In this document: positions 25,623 through 33,605 of the stretch, piece by piece
How positions within the stretch are numbered: position 1 is the first letter of the stretch
Layout: every line of letters starts with the position of its first letter
Assembly: GCA_964622715.1 (NCBI GenBank)
Contig: CAZURR010000003.1
Location: forward strand, 1 to 60,949
DNA: 60,949 bases
Direction of reading: 5' to 3'
DNA from: Hyphomicrobium_A sp964622715
GTDB taxonomy: Bacteria; Pseudomonadota; Alphaproteobacteria; Rhizobiales; Hyphomicrobiaceae
Position numbers and translations under genes: made by a program
The notes under the pieces: generated by a model
What the model saw: the letters and a program-made list of their open reading frames with translations, nothing else
Told to the model about the DNA's origin: nothing
Database searches by the model: none

Positions 25623-26690
25623 ATGAGCCAATCCCCGAAGTCAGCGATTTCGACCGCCAGCCGTGGGCGATTTCTTGACGTCTTTGCTAAACGAGCCCTA
25701 ACTCCACCGCCTATTTGGCTTATGCGCCAGGCTGGGCGCTACCTTCCCGAATATCGCGAGGTGCGAACAAAAGCTGGCGGATTTCTCAACCTTTGCTACA
25801 CGCCTGCGCTTGCCGCCGAAGTGACTCTACAGCCGATCCGCCGCTTTGGCTTCGATGCGGCGATTCTCTTTTCCGATATTTTGGTGGTGCCCGACGCGCT
25901 GGGTCAGAGCGTGCGATTTGTGGAAGGCGAAGGGCCCGAACTCGATCCGATTTCTAACGTCGCAGATATCGGACGGCTTAGTCCCAAGAGAACCGCGGAC
26001 GTTTTCGACCGCGTGTTTGAAACCGTTAACCGCGTGCGGCAAGACCTGCCAAAAAAGACTGCTCTCATTGGTTTTTGTGGGGCACCGTGGACGGTCGCGA
26101 CCTACATGGTCGGCGGCCGCGGATCATCGGATCAGGCAGCGGCGCGGGGGTGGGCCTACAGCGATCCCAAAGGCTTCGGGCAGCTTATCGATTTACTCGT
26201 CGAGGTCTCGATTGCCTACCTCGACGGGCAAGTGCGCGCGGGTGCTGATGTCCTGCAGATCTTCGATAGCTGGGCTGGGTGTCTTCCCGACGATCAGTTT
26301 GAGATGTGGGTGATTTTGCCAACGAAGCGAATCGTGACAGAGCTGAAGCAACGGCACCCGCAAATACCGATCATCGGTTTTCCGCGTGGTGCAGGTGCGA
26401 CCACCGCCTGGTATCTACAGGAGACGAAAGTTGAGGGGTTGGGGTGTGATACGGCGATGTCGCTTGTTCGGATGCGAGAGCTTGCTGATCTTGGCGCCGT
26501 GGTTCAAGGCAATCTTGATCCGCTTCTGCTCGTTGCTGGCGGTTCCCATATGGATGCTCGCGCGAAGCAAATTCTCTCCGCAATGGAGGGCGTCCCATTC
26601 ATTTTCAACCTAGGACACGGCATCGTCCCAGAAACGTCGCCTGAAAATGTCGCGCGTCTTGTTGCGCTCGTCCGCGCTGATGGCGTCTAA
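25623..26690 (+). CDS. hemE: Uroporphyrinogen decarboxylase
   Basis: This cytosolic enzyme decarboxylates the four acetate side chains of uroporphyrinogen III to give coproporphyrinogen III. It is 355 aa. The substrate-binding LMRQAGRYLP at residues 33-42, FSDILVVPDALG with the key Asp, FCGAPWTVATYM and GFPRGAG are all intact. ATG at 25623 is 50 bp from the AT-rich part of the presumed origin. It forms a transcript with hemJ five bases downstream. Confidence 0.97.
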   Translation: MSQSPKSAISTASRGRFLDVFAKRALTPPPIWLMRQAGRYLPEYREVRTKAGGFLNLCYTPALAAEVTLQPIRRFGFDAAILFSDILVVPDALGQSVRFVEGEGPELDPISNVADIGRLSPKRTADVFDRVFETVNRVRQDLPKKTALIGFCGAPWTVATYMVGGRGSSDQAAARGWAYSDPKGFGQLIDLLVEVSIAYLDGQVRAGADVLQIFDSWAGCLPDDQFEMWVILPTKRIVTELKQRHPQIPIIGFPRGAGATTAWYLQETKVEGLGCDTAMSLVRMRELADLGAVVQGNLDPLLLVAGGSHMDARAKQILSAMEGVPFIFNLGHGIVPETSPENVARLVALVRADGV

Positions 26691-26695
26691 GCGAG

Positions 26696-27115
26696 ATGCT
26701 GTGGCTCAAGGCATTTCATGTGATTGCGGTGATTGCCTGGATGGCTGGGCTGCTCTACCTGCCGCGCCTGTTCGTCTATCACGCCGACGCGGAGCCTGGC
26801 TCGGAACTGTCGGCAACCTTGAAAACGATGGAGTACCGGCTTCTCAGGTACATCATGAATCCGGCCATGATCGCCGTATGGATAACTGGGCCTTGGCTCG
26901 CCTGGGTGCTCGGCGTTTACACGGAAGGCTGGTTTTGGGCCAAATTCGCGCTCGTCGCCGCGATGACTTGGTACCACCACTTATTGGGCCGATGGCGTAA
27001 GGATTTTGTGGAAGACCGCAACCGACACCCCGCCAAGTTCTTCAGGATTGCCAATGAGGTACCTACGTTGCTGTTGATTGTCATCGTCATCTTGGTGGTC
27101 GTGAAACCATTTTGA
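26696..27115 (+). CDS. hemJ: Protoporphyrinogen IX oxidase HemJ
   Basis: HemJ is the membrane-bound, oxygen-independent type of protoporphyrinogen oxidase common in alphaproteobacteria and cyanobacteria. The 139-aa protein has four hydrophobic helices, the N-terminal WLKAFHVIAVIAWMAGLLYLP with the conserved His8, and MTWYHHLLGRW. It begins 5 bp after hemE, so two heme-synthesis steps are cotranscribed. The hemE-hemJ-rho order is characteristic of Hyphomicrobiales. Confidence 0.94.
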   Translation: MLWLKAFHVIAVIAWMAGLLYLPRLFVYHADAEPGSELSATLKTMEYRLLRYIMNPAMIAVWITGPWLAWVLGVYTEGWFWAKFALVAAMTWYHHLLGRWRKDFVEDRNRHPAKFFRIANEVPTLLLIVIVILVVVKPF

Positions 27116-27342
27116 TGCGAATTCTTGCCCGGGTGGCTTTTCCCGAGCAAATAGGTCTGGTATAGAGCGGCTTTCCGCATTGACTCAGGGCCGCTCAGGT
27201 CTAGGAGTTGGTCGCAGCAGCCCTGCACCAAAGGGCGAGGCAGACCGCGCCGTGGCGTTCGACCACGTTTCTAAAATTCCCACCTTTTGGCCCGGCAAAC
27301 ACTCTCTTCCCGCCCACTCCGCCGAGGCCCCCGGAGCGTTCC

Positions 27343-28608
27343 ATGAAGGAAATGAAGCTCGAAGACCTGAAGCTCAAAACTCCCACGGAGCTTTTGAGTT
27401 TTGCGGAAGAGTCAGGTGTCGAGAACGCCAGCACGATGCGCAAGCAGGAGCTGATGTTTGCGACGTTAAAGCAGCTCGCCGCCAAGGACGTCGAGATCAC
27501 CGGCATAGGTGTCGTCGAGGTGTTGCAAGACGGCTTCGGGTTCTTACGCTCGCCAGATGCGAACTATCTGCCGGGACCTGACGACATTTATGTTTCGCCT
27601 TCGCAGATTCGACGCTTCGCTCTGCGGTCAGGCGACACAGTTGAAGGTCAGATCCGCAGCCCCAAGGAGGGTGAACGATACTTTGCGCTCTTGAAGGTTA
27701 GCGCGATCGACTTTGCAGATCCGGAGGCGACGAAGCACAAGATCCACTTCGACAACCTTACCCCGCTCTATCCGACTGAATGGCTGAAGCTCGAGATCGA
27801 GGATCCCACGATCAAGGATTTCTCGGCGCGCGTGATCGACATCGTGTCGCCGATGGGCAAAGGACAGCGCGCGCTTATCGTGTCGCCGCCGCGCACCGGC
27901 AAAACCGTACTCTTGCAGAATATCGCCCACTCGATCACGGCCAATCACCCCGAGTGCTACCTCATAGTGCTGCTGATCGACGAACGGCCAGAGGAGGTGA
28001 CCGACATGCAGCGCTCGGTCAAAGGCGAGGTCATATCTTCGACCTTCGACGAGCCGCCTTCTCGGCACGTGCAAGTGTCTGAAATGGTTATTGAAAAGGC
28101 AAAGCGGCTGGTCGAGCACAAACGTGACGTTGTGATCCTGCTCGACTCGATCACGCGTCTCGGTCGAGCCTACAACACCGTGGTGCCGTCGTCCGGCAAA
28201 GTGCTTACGGGCGGCGTCGACTCGAATGCGCTGCAGCGGCCCAAGCGCTTCTTCGGCGCCGCGCGCAACATAGAGGAAGGCGGATCGCTGACCATCATCG
28301 CAACGGCGCTGATCGATACCGGCTCGCGCATGGACGAGGTGATCTTCGAAGAGTTCAAGGGCACTGGCAACGCCGAGATCATTCTCGACCGCAAGGTCTC
28401 CGACAAGCGTGTATTCCCCGCGATCGACGTCGCACGCTCCGGCACGCGCAAAGAGGAACTCTTGGTTCCCAAGGATCAGCTCAAGAAGGTCTACGTGCTG
28501 CGCCGGATCCTCAATCCAATGGGAACGATGGACGCCATCGAATTCTTGATCGACAAGCTCAAATCGACCAAGACCAATGGTGAGTTCTTCGATTCAATGA
28601 ATACCTAA
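27343..28608 (+). CDS. rho: Transcription termination factor Rho
   Basis: This hexameric RNA-dependent ATPase and helicase terminates transcription. It is 421 aa from ATG 27343, where the family N-terminus (MKEMKLEDLKLKTPTELL) begins; the frame is open further upstream to 27208 without similarity. The N-terminal RNA-binding cold-shock fold includes GFGFLRSPDANYLPGPDDIYVS. Walker A SPPRTGKT has Lys187, and RDVVILLDSITRLGRAYN is the Walker B region. The 227-bp upstream leader is long, leaving room for autoregulation. Confidence 0.97.
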   Translation: MKEMKLEDLKLKTPTELLSFAEESGVENASTMRKQELMFATLKQLAAKDVEITGIGVVEVLQDGFGFLRSPDANYLPGPDDIYVSPSQIRRFALRSGDTVEGQIRSPKEGERYFALLKVSAIDFADPEATKHKIHFDNLTPLYPTEWLKLEIEDPTIKDFSARVIDIVSPMGKGQRALIVSPPRTGKTVLLQNIAHSITANHPECYLIVLLIDERPEEVTDMQRSVKGEVISSTFDEPPSRHVQVSEMVIEKAKRLVEHKRDVVILLDSITRLGRAYNTVVPSSGKVLTGGVDSNALQRPKRFFGAARNIEEGGSLTIIATALIDTGSRMDEVIFEEFKGTGNAEIILDRKVSDKRVFPAIDVARSGTRKEELLVPKDQLKKVYVLRRILNPMGTMDAIEFLIDKLKSTKTNGEFFDSMNT

Positions 28609-28614
28609 AACAAT

Positions 28615-28635
28615 GGGCCGCCCGTGTGGCGGTCC
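28615..28635. terminator. Hairpin between rho and the convergent sterol-desaturase gene
   Basis: GGGCCGCC (28615-28622) pairs with GGCGGTCC (28628-28635) over 8 bp with one G-T wobble and loop CGTGT. On the minus strand four T follow within eight bases, so it best serves the desaturase transcript. On the plus strand it has no T run after rho. Confidence 0.5.
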
Positions 28636-28664
28636 CAATTGCATCTTGGCCTCGTTACGAAATT

Positions 28665-29609
28665 CTATTCGGCTGGATGCAAGCGATCTTTGCTCTCAGC
28701 GGCGCCATCAGATCCCTTCGGTTTCTCCGCCTGATACCGGTCAGGCTCACCCTCTCCCGGCTTATATATGAACGGGAAGAGAAGATGCTCGATGTATGAT
28801 TTTGGGAAGTGCGGCACCTCGTCGATGCCCAAGTCATCTGCCTTAATGGGTCGCGAGGGCTCGGCCAAAAACGTTCCGAATAGACGATCCCAAAGCGTCA
28901 AAAACAGACCAAAATTACAGTCACCTTCCTTGCCCCAGTTGACGTGATGAATGTGGTGAATTTGTCCGATCGACATCTGATTGCGCAACGGCCCGAGCTC
29001 ATACGCGACGTTGGCATGTTGCACGATGAGCTGAATAGAAACGGCAAAGCCCAAGAGGACCGCGACGTTTACCGGCATGCCGAGAATAACCAGCGGCATC
29101 GTACCGATGATCATGTCCAGCGACTGATGGAGCGGATGGCGCACAAGCCCGTTGAATCCGTAAAGACGCCCAACCCCGTGATGCACAGCATGAAGCCGCC
29201 ACAAAAACGAATACTTGTGGCTCAACATGTGCGTGACCATGAACGCGAAGTCAGCGATGACAATCGCGATCAACCACTGAGCGAGAAGCGGCCATTCGGT
29301 TGGCCAAATACCCTGGAACGGGAAAAGCCAGACAATTAACGGGATCAAGAGAACCCCGTTTATGTTGGAAATCTCGTAGACGATGATGTGCGCGATGTTT
29401 GCGTTGTCATCCTGGTGCGGGTCGTTCCACTCCGGGTACCATGGCGCGACGCTTTCTGCGGCGTGAGCAGCGGCGAAAGCGATGATCAAAATCGGGATAA
29501 GCCATGCATAGCTATAACCCTGAGAGACGACCCAGAAGGCCGCGCCGTTCAGACCCAGGAGCATGAAGGGCACGTAAGCGTAGCGCACAAGCACCTTTAG
29601 AGCTGGCAT
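28665..29609 (-). CDS. Sterol desaturase / fatty acid hydroxylase superfamily protein
   Basis: This integral membrane di-iron oxygenase (314 aa) has several helices and the histidine clusters of the superfamily: THMLSHKY (HxxxH), LHAVHHG (HxxHH) and IHHIHHVNWG in the second half. Such enzymes hydroxylate or desaturate lipids such as fatty acids, sterols or carotenoids. The substrate here cannot be read from sequence. Its ATG overlaps the stop of a short upstream reading frame (TAATG). The C-terminal 40 residues are charged and disordered. Confidence 0.9.
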   Translation of the reverse strand: MPALKVLVRYAYVPFMLLGLNGAAFWVVSQGYSYAWLIPILIIAFAAAHAAESVAPWYPEWNDPHQDDNANIAHIIVYEISNINGVLLIPLIVWLFPFQGIWPTEWPLLAQWLIAIVIADFAFMVTHMLSHKYSFLWRLHAVHHGVGRLYGFNGLVRHPLHQSLDMIIGTMPLVILGMPVNVAVLLGFAVSIQLIVQHANVAYELGPLRNQMSIGQIHHIHHVNWGKEGDCNFGLFLTLWDRLFGTFLAEPSRPIKADDLGIDEVPHFPKSYIEHLLFPFIYKPGEGEPDRYQAEKPKGSDGAAESKDRLHPAE

Positions 29610-29710
29610 TAGCGCGTCTCCAAATTGAAGTCATAGAAAGGCACAGCCGATGCTCCATGCCCAGCACAAGACTTGGTAGCAATTTCAGCCTGGTAAGCGT
29701 CGACGCTCAT
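29609..29710 (-). CDS. Possible 33-residue leader or small protein coupled to the desaturase
   Basis: ATG at 29710 has AGAGG about six bases upstream. The frame (MSVDAYQAEIATKSCAGHG...) ends with TAA whose last base is the A of the desaturase ATG. No signal peptide, helix or known domain is visible. It may be a leader that couples translation, a genuine small protein, or chance. A longer in-frame version from 29812 overlaps the neighbouring DUF255 gene. Confidence 0.3.
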   Translation of the reverse strand: MSVDAYQAEIATKSCAGHGASAVPFYDFNLETR

Positions 29711-29730
29711 TCTGCCTCTACCTGCGATTA

Positions 29731-31755
29731 TCATATACATCGTTGGGCCTTCAAGGTCCGAATAAGTTCGGTTGGATCGGTTAGAGGCGGCGAGCATTGT
29801 GGTCCGAGGCATGCGTAAGCTGCCGTCTGACCGTTAACCGTCGCCTTGTCGCCCAAAGCCGGCAGTTCAGAGCTAATTGCGCCATCCAAGCCATATAGTG
29901 GGGCCCCCGGCAAAGAAATACTTCTGATAGCCTCAATAAGTGCTTTGGCACCCGTCAGATCGCCACCGGCGAGCACGACCAATTGGGGGGCGATGAGGTC
30001 GATCGCACCCGCCGATAGGCCGGTGTGAGCAATGACATTGCGGCCCAGGTCGCTACCAAATGCCGCAAGGATCACGGACGCGCGCTCCGCATATTTGGCG
30101 ACGCCGCTCAGGGTCGTGAGCGCGACGAGATTTGAGATCATGATCGCGTTGGCGTTGGGCGTGGCGTCGTCCGATCCGGGACGCAAGCGTACAATGACGT
30201 CAGTGGTGTCATCGGCTGATGTGGCATAGCCGCCTTGGTCTGCAATCCAATAGTGACGATCGAGCACATCCGTCCACGCCAAGGCCTGTTCGAAATGGCG
30301 CTGTTCTGTGGTCGCTTCGTGCAAGCGCAGCGCTGCCCAGATCATGTTGGCGTAGTCACTGGCTGTGGCAGGGGCCTTCGCGCGGCCGTCGCGGAACGAA
30401 TGCAGCAGCCTGCCATTGAACATCATGTTCGTTACGATAAAGTCGAAAGCCTTCTGGGCAGGCTGCAACCATTCGGGACGGTCAAAGATACTTGCAGCGC
30501 GCGCCAAGGCCGCGATCATAAGACCATTCCAATCGGCAAGAACTTTGTCGTCCCAGCCGGGGCGTACGCGCTTACCACGAATGTCGAAGAGCTTACGTCG
30601 CAGTTTCGCGAGCCGATTCTCATGTTCGTTAGACCCGAGATCAAGACTGGACAGGCGATTGAGGATGGTGTGACCTTCCCAATTGCCATCGGGTGTGACG
30701 TCGTAGACCTCAGCGAAAAAGCGACCGTCATCAGCACCGAGCACGTTTAGGATTTCGTCCAAGCTCCATACGTAGAACTTGCCTTCTTCGCCTTCGGAAT
30801 CGGCATCGAACGAGGCCGCAAAACCTCCACCGTCCGCGATCATTTCGCGCTCGATCCATTCAACTGTCTCGGCCACGCGCGCATTCAACAGAGGCGAGGC
30901 CGTTTCGCGGAACACTTCTGTCAGCAGATCGATGAGCAGCGCGTTATCGTAGAGCATCTTTTCAAAGTGTGGCGCGAGCCAGCGCTCGTCGACCGAGTAG
31001 CGCGCGAACCCGCCGCCGAGATGGTCGTAGATGCCGCCCTGGCAGATGTTTTTGAGCGTCGTCACAACTGCGGCTCTTGCCGCCTCTTGGTCATAGCGAA
31101 TGCCACCACGCCAGAGCAGCCAGAAGAAGCTGCATTGCGGAAATTTGGGTGCGCCCTGGAGGCCACCTCTTACGGGGTCGACGGCACGTACCAGCTTTTC
31201 AGTTAGGTCCGAGATCATGCGATCGTCGAGTGCTGGCAGGCCGGCAGGCGTCGCGGTCGACTGCAAGCTTTGGGTCAGAAGCCTGCCGTTCTCTGATACC
31301 TTGTCGGGTTCTTCACGAAAGACGCGCGCGATCTCGCGTAAGACATCGACAAAAGCGGGCCGGCCGAAGCGGCTCTGCTTAGGAAAGTAGGTGCCCCCCC
31401 ATACAGGTCGCGCTTCTCTGTCAAGGAACATGGTGAGCGGCCAACCGCCCTGCTGTCCAAGCGCGTGCAGGGCTCCCATGTAAATCGCGTCAATGTCTGG
31501 GCGTTCCTCGCGATCGACCTTGATATTCACGAACAGCTCGTTCATGAGGGCGGCTGTATCGTCATCCTCAAAGCTTTCGTGAGCCATGACGTGGCACCAG
31601 TGGCAGGCTGCATACCCAACCGAAAGTAGTATCGGCTTGCCAGTGCGTTTAGATTCCGCGAGCGCTTCGGGGCCCCACGCCCACCATTTCACCGGGTTGT
31701 CCTTATGCTGAAGAAGATAGGGGCTCGTCTCGCGGGCGAGGTGGTTTTCGCTCAT
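29731..31755 (-). CDS. DUF255 thioredoxin-domain protein (YyaL/spermatogenesis-associated 20 family)
   Basis: This large cytosolic protein (674 aa) has an N-terminal thioredoxin-like DUF255 domain and a C-terminal six-hairpin glycosidase-like region. The hallmark is LARETSPYLLQHKDNPVKWW, then YAACHWCHVMAHESFED with Cys51 and Cys54. WGGTYFPKQSRFGRP is also invariant in the family. ATG 31755 has GGAG about six bases upstream; the in-frame ATG at 31794 would add 13 residues without an SD. The cellular function is unknown despite its wide occurrence. Divergent from mnmE. Confidence 0.93.
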   Translation of the reverse strand: MSENHLARETSPYLLQHKDNPVKWWAWGPEALAESKRTGKPILLSVGYAACHWCHVMAHESFEDDDTAALMNELFVNIKVDREERPDIDAIYMGALHALGQQGGWPLTMFLDREARPVWGGTYFPKQSRFGRPAFVDVLREIARVFREEPDKVSENGRLLTQSLQSTATPAGLPALDDRMISDLTEKLVRAVDPVRGGLQGAPKFPQCSFFWLLWRGGIRYDQEAARAAVVTTLKNICQGGIYDHLGGGFARYSVDERWLAPHFEKMLYDNALLIDLLTEVFRETASPLLNARVAETVEWIEREMIADGGGFAASFDADSEGEEGKFYVWSLDEILNVLGADDGRFFAEVYDVTPDGNWEGHTILNRLSSLDLGSNEHENRLAKLRRKLFDIRGKRVRPGWDDKVLADWNGLMIAALARAASIFDRPEWLQPAQKAFDFIVTNMMFNGRLLHSFRDGRAKAPATASDYANMIWAALRLHEATTEQRHFEQALAWTDVLDRHYWIADQGGYATSADDTTDVIVRLRPGSDDATPNANAIMISNLVALTTLSGVAKYAERASVILAAFGSDLGRNVIAHTGLSAGAIDLIAPQLVVLAGGDLTGAKALIEAIRSISLPGAPLYGLDGAISSELPALGDKATVNGQTAAYACLGPQCSPPLTDPTELIRTLKAQRCI

Positions 31756-31819
31756 TCTGGGCTCCGGGGCGGCGAATAGTTCAATAGACGGCACTCTTTA
31801 CTACGAGTACTCCAAAATC

Positions 31820-33151
31820 ATGGGTGATCAGTCGACGATCTTTGCGCTTTCTAGCGCGCCCGGGCGTGCTGGTGTTGCCGTCGTGCGGGTGTCGGGCCCC
31901 CGTGCCGGCGTGATCGTCGACAGACTGGCGCCACCGCGCCCGATCGACCGCATGACAGGCTTTCGGCGCATTCGCCATCCGGAAAACGGCGAGACGCTCG
32001 ATCATGGACTTGTTATTTGGTTCGCTGGACCCAAAACGGATACCAGCGAAGACGTCGCCGAGTTCCATGTTCATGGCGGCTCCGCCATCGTGCGCGGCGT
32101 AATGTCTGCGATTGCCTGTGTGCCCGAGTGCCGGCTGGCGGAGCCAGGTGAGTTTACGCGCCGAGCATTCGAAAACGGCAAGATCGACCTCGCACAAGCT
32201 GAGGCTCGCGCCGATCTCGTCGATGCGGAAACAGAGGCTCAGCGCCGACAAGCGCTACGTCAGATGAGCGGCGCGCTGTCTTCTCTCTACGCCGACTGGC
32301 GCAGCAAACTGATAGAGGCTTCATCGCTCGTCGAAGCCGCAATCGATTTCAACGACGAGGCCGATGTTGCAAACGTTGCTTTTACGCGCGCACGTGATCT
32401 CGTTGCAAGTTTGCGCCCCGCTATTGCCGCGCACCTTGATGATGGCAATCGCGGCGAGATCCTGCGCGAAGGGTTTCGGGTGGTTTTGGCCGGGGCACCC
32501 AATGTCGGCAAGTCCAGCCTCCTTAATGCGTTAGCCTGGCGTGACGTGGCGATCGTCTCAGAGGAAGAAGGAACGACGCGCGATGTTATCGAGGTACGTC
32601 TCGACTTAGAGGGGCTGCCCATCGTCATATCGGATACGGCCGGCATTCGCGCGGCTCAGGGATCGGTAGAACGTGAAGGCGTGCGCCGCTCGTTGGCGAG
32701 GGCACGCGATGCGGAGCTTGTCATTTGGTTGAGCGATGTGACTGTTGCGGAGGCCAGTCTTCCTCCCGAGATCGCCGAACGCGGGCAGAGCGTGCTGTTC
32801 GTCGATAATAAGATTGATCTGCTGGATGCCGGTGCGAATTCTCGCGGCCGGCTCGCCGTATCGGCCAAGACCGGAGCGGGAATAGACGACCTATCTAGGC
32901 GGCTCGCCAAATTAGCGGGCGAGAGAATTGGAGATTCCGAGGCGCCTCCCATCACTCGAGCACGATATCGAGAACATCTATCGACGTGTCTTGAGGCGAT
33001 CGACACGTTCTTGTCGTCGGCAGACAGCGACGTCGAACTACGCGCTGAGGATTTGCGCCGCGCCACGCACGCGCTGGGCCGCATCACCGGCCGGGTCGAT
33101 GTCGAGGATCTGCTGGATCAGGTCTTTGCCCGGTTTTGCATCGGAAAGTAG
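31820..33151 (+). CDS. mnmE: tRNA uridine-5-carboxymethylaminomethyl synthesis GTPase MnmE
   Basis: MnmE works with MnmG to modify the wobble uridine (U34) of certain tRNAs. It is 443 aa. The N-terminal tetrahydrofolate-binding domain has AEFHVHGGSAIV and PGEFTRRAFENGKIDL. The G domain has GAPNVGKSSLLNAL (Lys231), EEGTTRD, SDTAGIR and NKID. The C-terminus FCIGK carries the catalytic Cys. The stop TAG overlaps a GTG that opens an unknown frame. Unlike many relatives, mnmG is 454 bp downstream rather than adjacent. Confidence 0.97.
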   Translation: MGDQSTIFALSSAPGRAGVAVVRVSGPRAGVIVDRLAPPRPIDRMTGFRRIRHPENGETLDHGLVIWFAGPKTDTSEDVAEFHVHGGSAIVRGVMSAIACVPECRLAEPGEFTRRAFENGKIDLAQAEARADLVDAETEAQRRQALRQMSGALSSLYADWRSKLIEASSLVEAAIDFNDEADVANVAFTRARDLVASLRPAIAAHLDDGNRGEILREGFRVVLAGAPNVGKSSLLNALAWRDVAIVSEEEGTTRDVIEVRLDLEGLPIVISDTAGIRAAQGSVEREGVRRSLARARDAELVIWLSDVTVAEASLPPEIAERGQSVLFVDNKIDLLDAGANSRGRLAVSAKTGAGIDDLSRRLAKLAGERIGDSEAPPITRARYREHLSTCLEAIDTFLSSADSDVELRAEDLRRATHALGRITGRVDVEDLLDQVFARFCIGK

Positions 33152-33474
33152 TGACCGAGACGTTTCACGTGAAACCAATCGTTCACTGTTTGAATCGCTC
33201 TTGCCCTTCAGCGGTCGATGCAGACAAGGCTGCCGCGATTTGTGCCTGCCAGCTTGTGAGTACTGGTCCTGCCAAGACTTGGGTCTTTTCGAGTGCTGGC
33301 GTGGCTTGGCGGCTTGAGTCGCTCGGCACCATCTTTAACGGGGTGGACGAGGTTTTCTTATTCAGTGACATGGGGGGAGTACCTCGGTCGGTTCATTGGG
33401 AGCACACGACAATGGGTCCCCATAATGGCCTGATTGAGCAGAATATGGGCAAATGCAACTTTTTCCCGTCATAG
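33151..33474 (+). CDS. Unknown 107-aa reading frame between mnmE and mnmG
   Basis: GTG 33151 overlaps the mnmE TAG stop (TAGTG) and the frame stays open for 108 codons. I recognise no domain, and there is no signal peptide or membrane segment. The sequence is Cys/Ser-rich early (CLNRSCPSAV, ICACQL) and reads like an ordinary globular protein (KTWVFSSAGVAWRLESLG). Its fourth to eighth codons lie in a parS site. It may be a real lineage-specific gene or leftover intergenic sequence. Confidence 0.3.
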   Translation: MTETFHVKPIVHCLNRSCPSAVDADKAAAICACQLVSTGPAKTWVFSSAGVAWRLESLGTIFNGVDEVFLFSDMGGVPRSVHWEHTTMGPHNGLIEQNMGKCNFFPS

Positions 33475-33605
33475 TTCGCACACGGCGCCGCTTGCGGGGA
33501 GTTTCGACTTCGCTTAGCCAAGGCGCCACAGATAAGTTAGGGACCCGGGGCATTTGGAGCAGCCACAGCTACCAATCCGGCCCTGCTGAGGAGATCGTAC
33601 TCAGG
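33152..33605. other. 454-bp mnmE-mnmG spacer
   Basis: This long spacer holds a perfect parS core at 33162-33175, the unknown frame ending at 33474, and 131 bp of leader before mnmG. No terminator with a T run is apparent. Confidence 0.5.
33162..33175. promoter_or_regulatory. parS centromere site 1
   Basis: GTTTCACGTGAAAC is a perfect 14-bp palindrome identical to the core of the ParB-binding parS consensus TGTTTCACGTGAAACA (14 of 16 bases here). It lies 10 bp after mnmE and about 3 kb from parAB, as expected for an origin-proximal partition site. Confidence 0.92.

Noticed and set aside
27208..27342. 45-residue N-terminal extension of Rho
   Set aside because: No similarity and Pro/His-rich; ATG 27343 begins the conserved protein.
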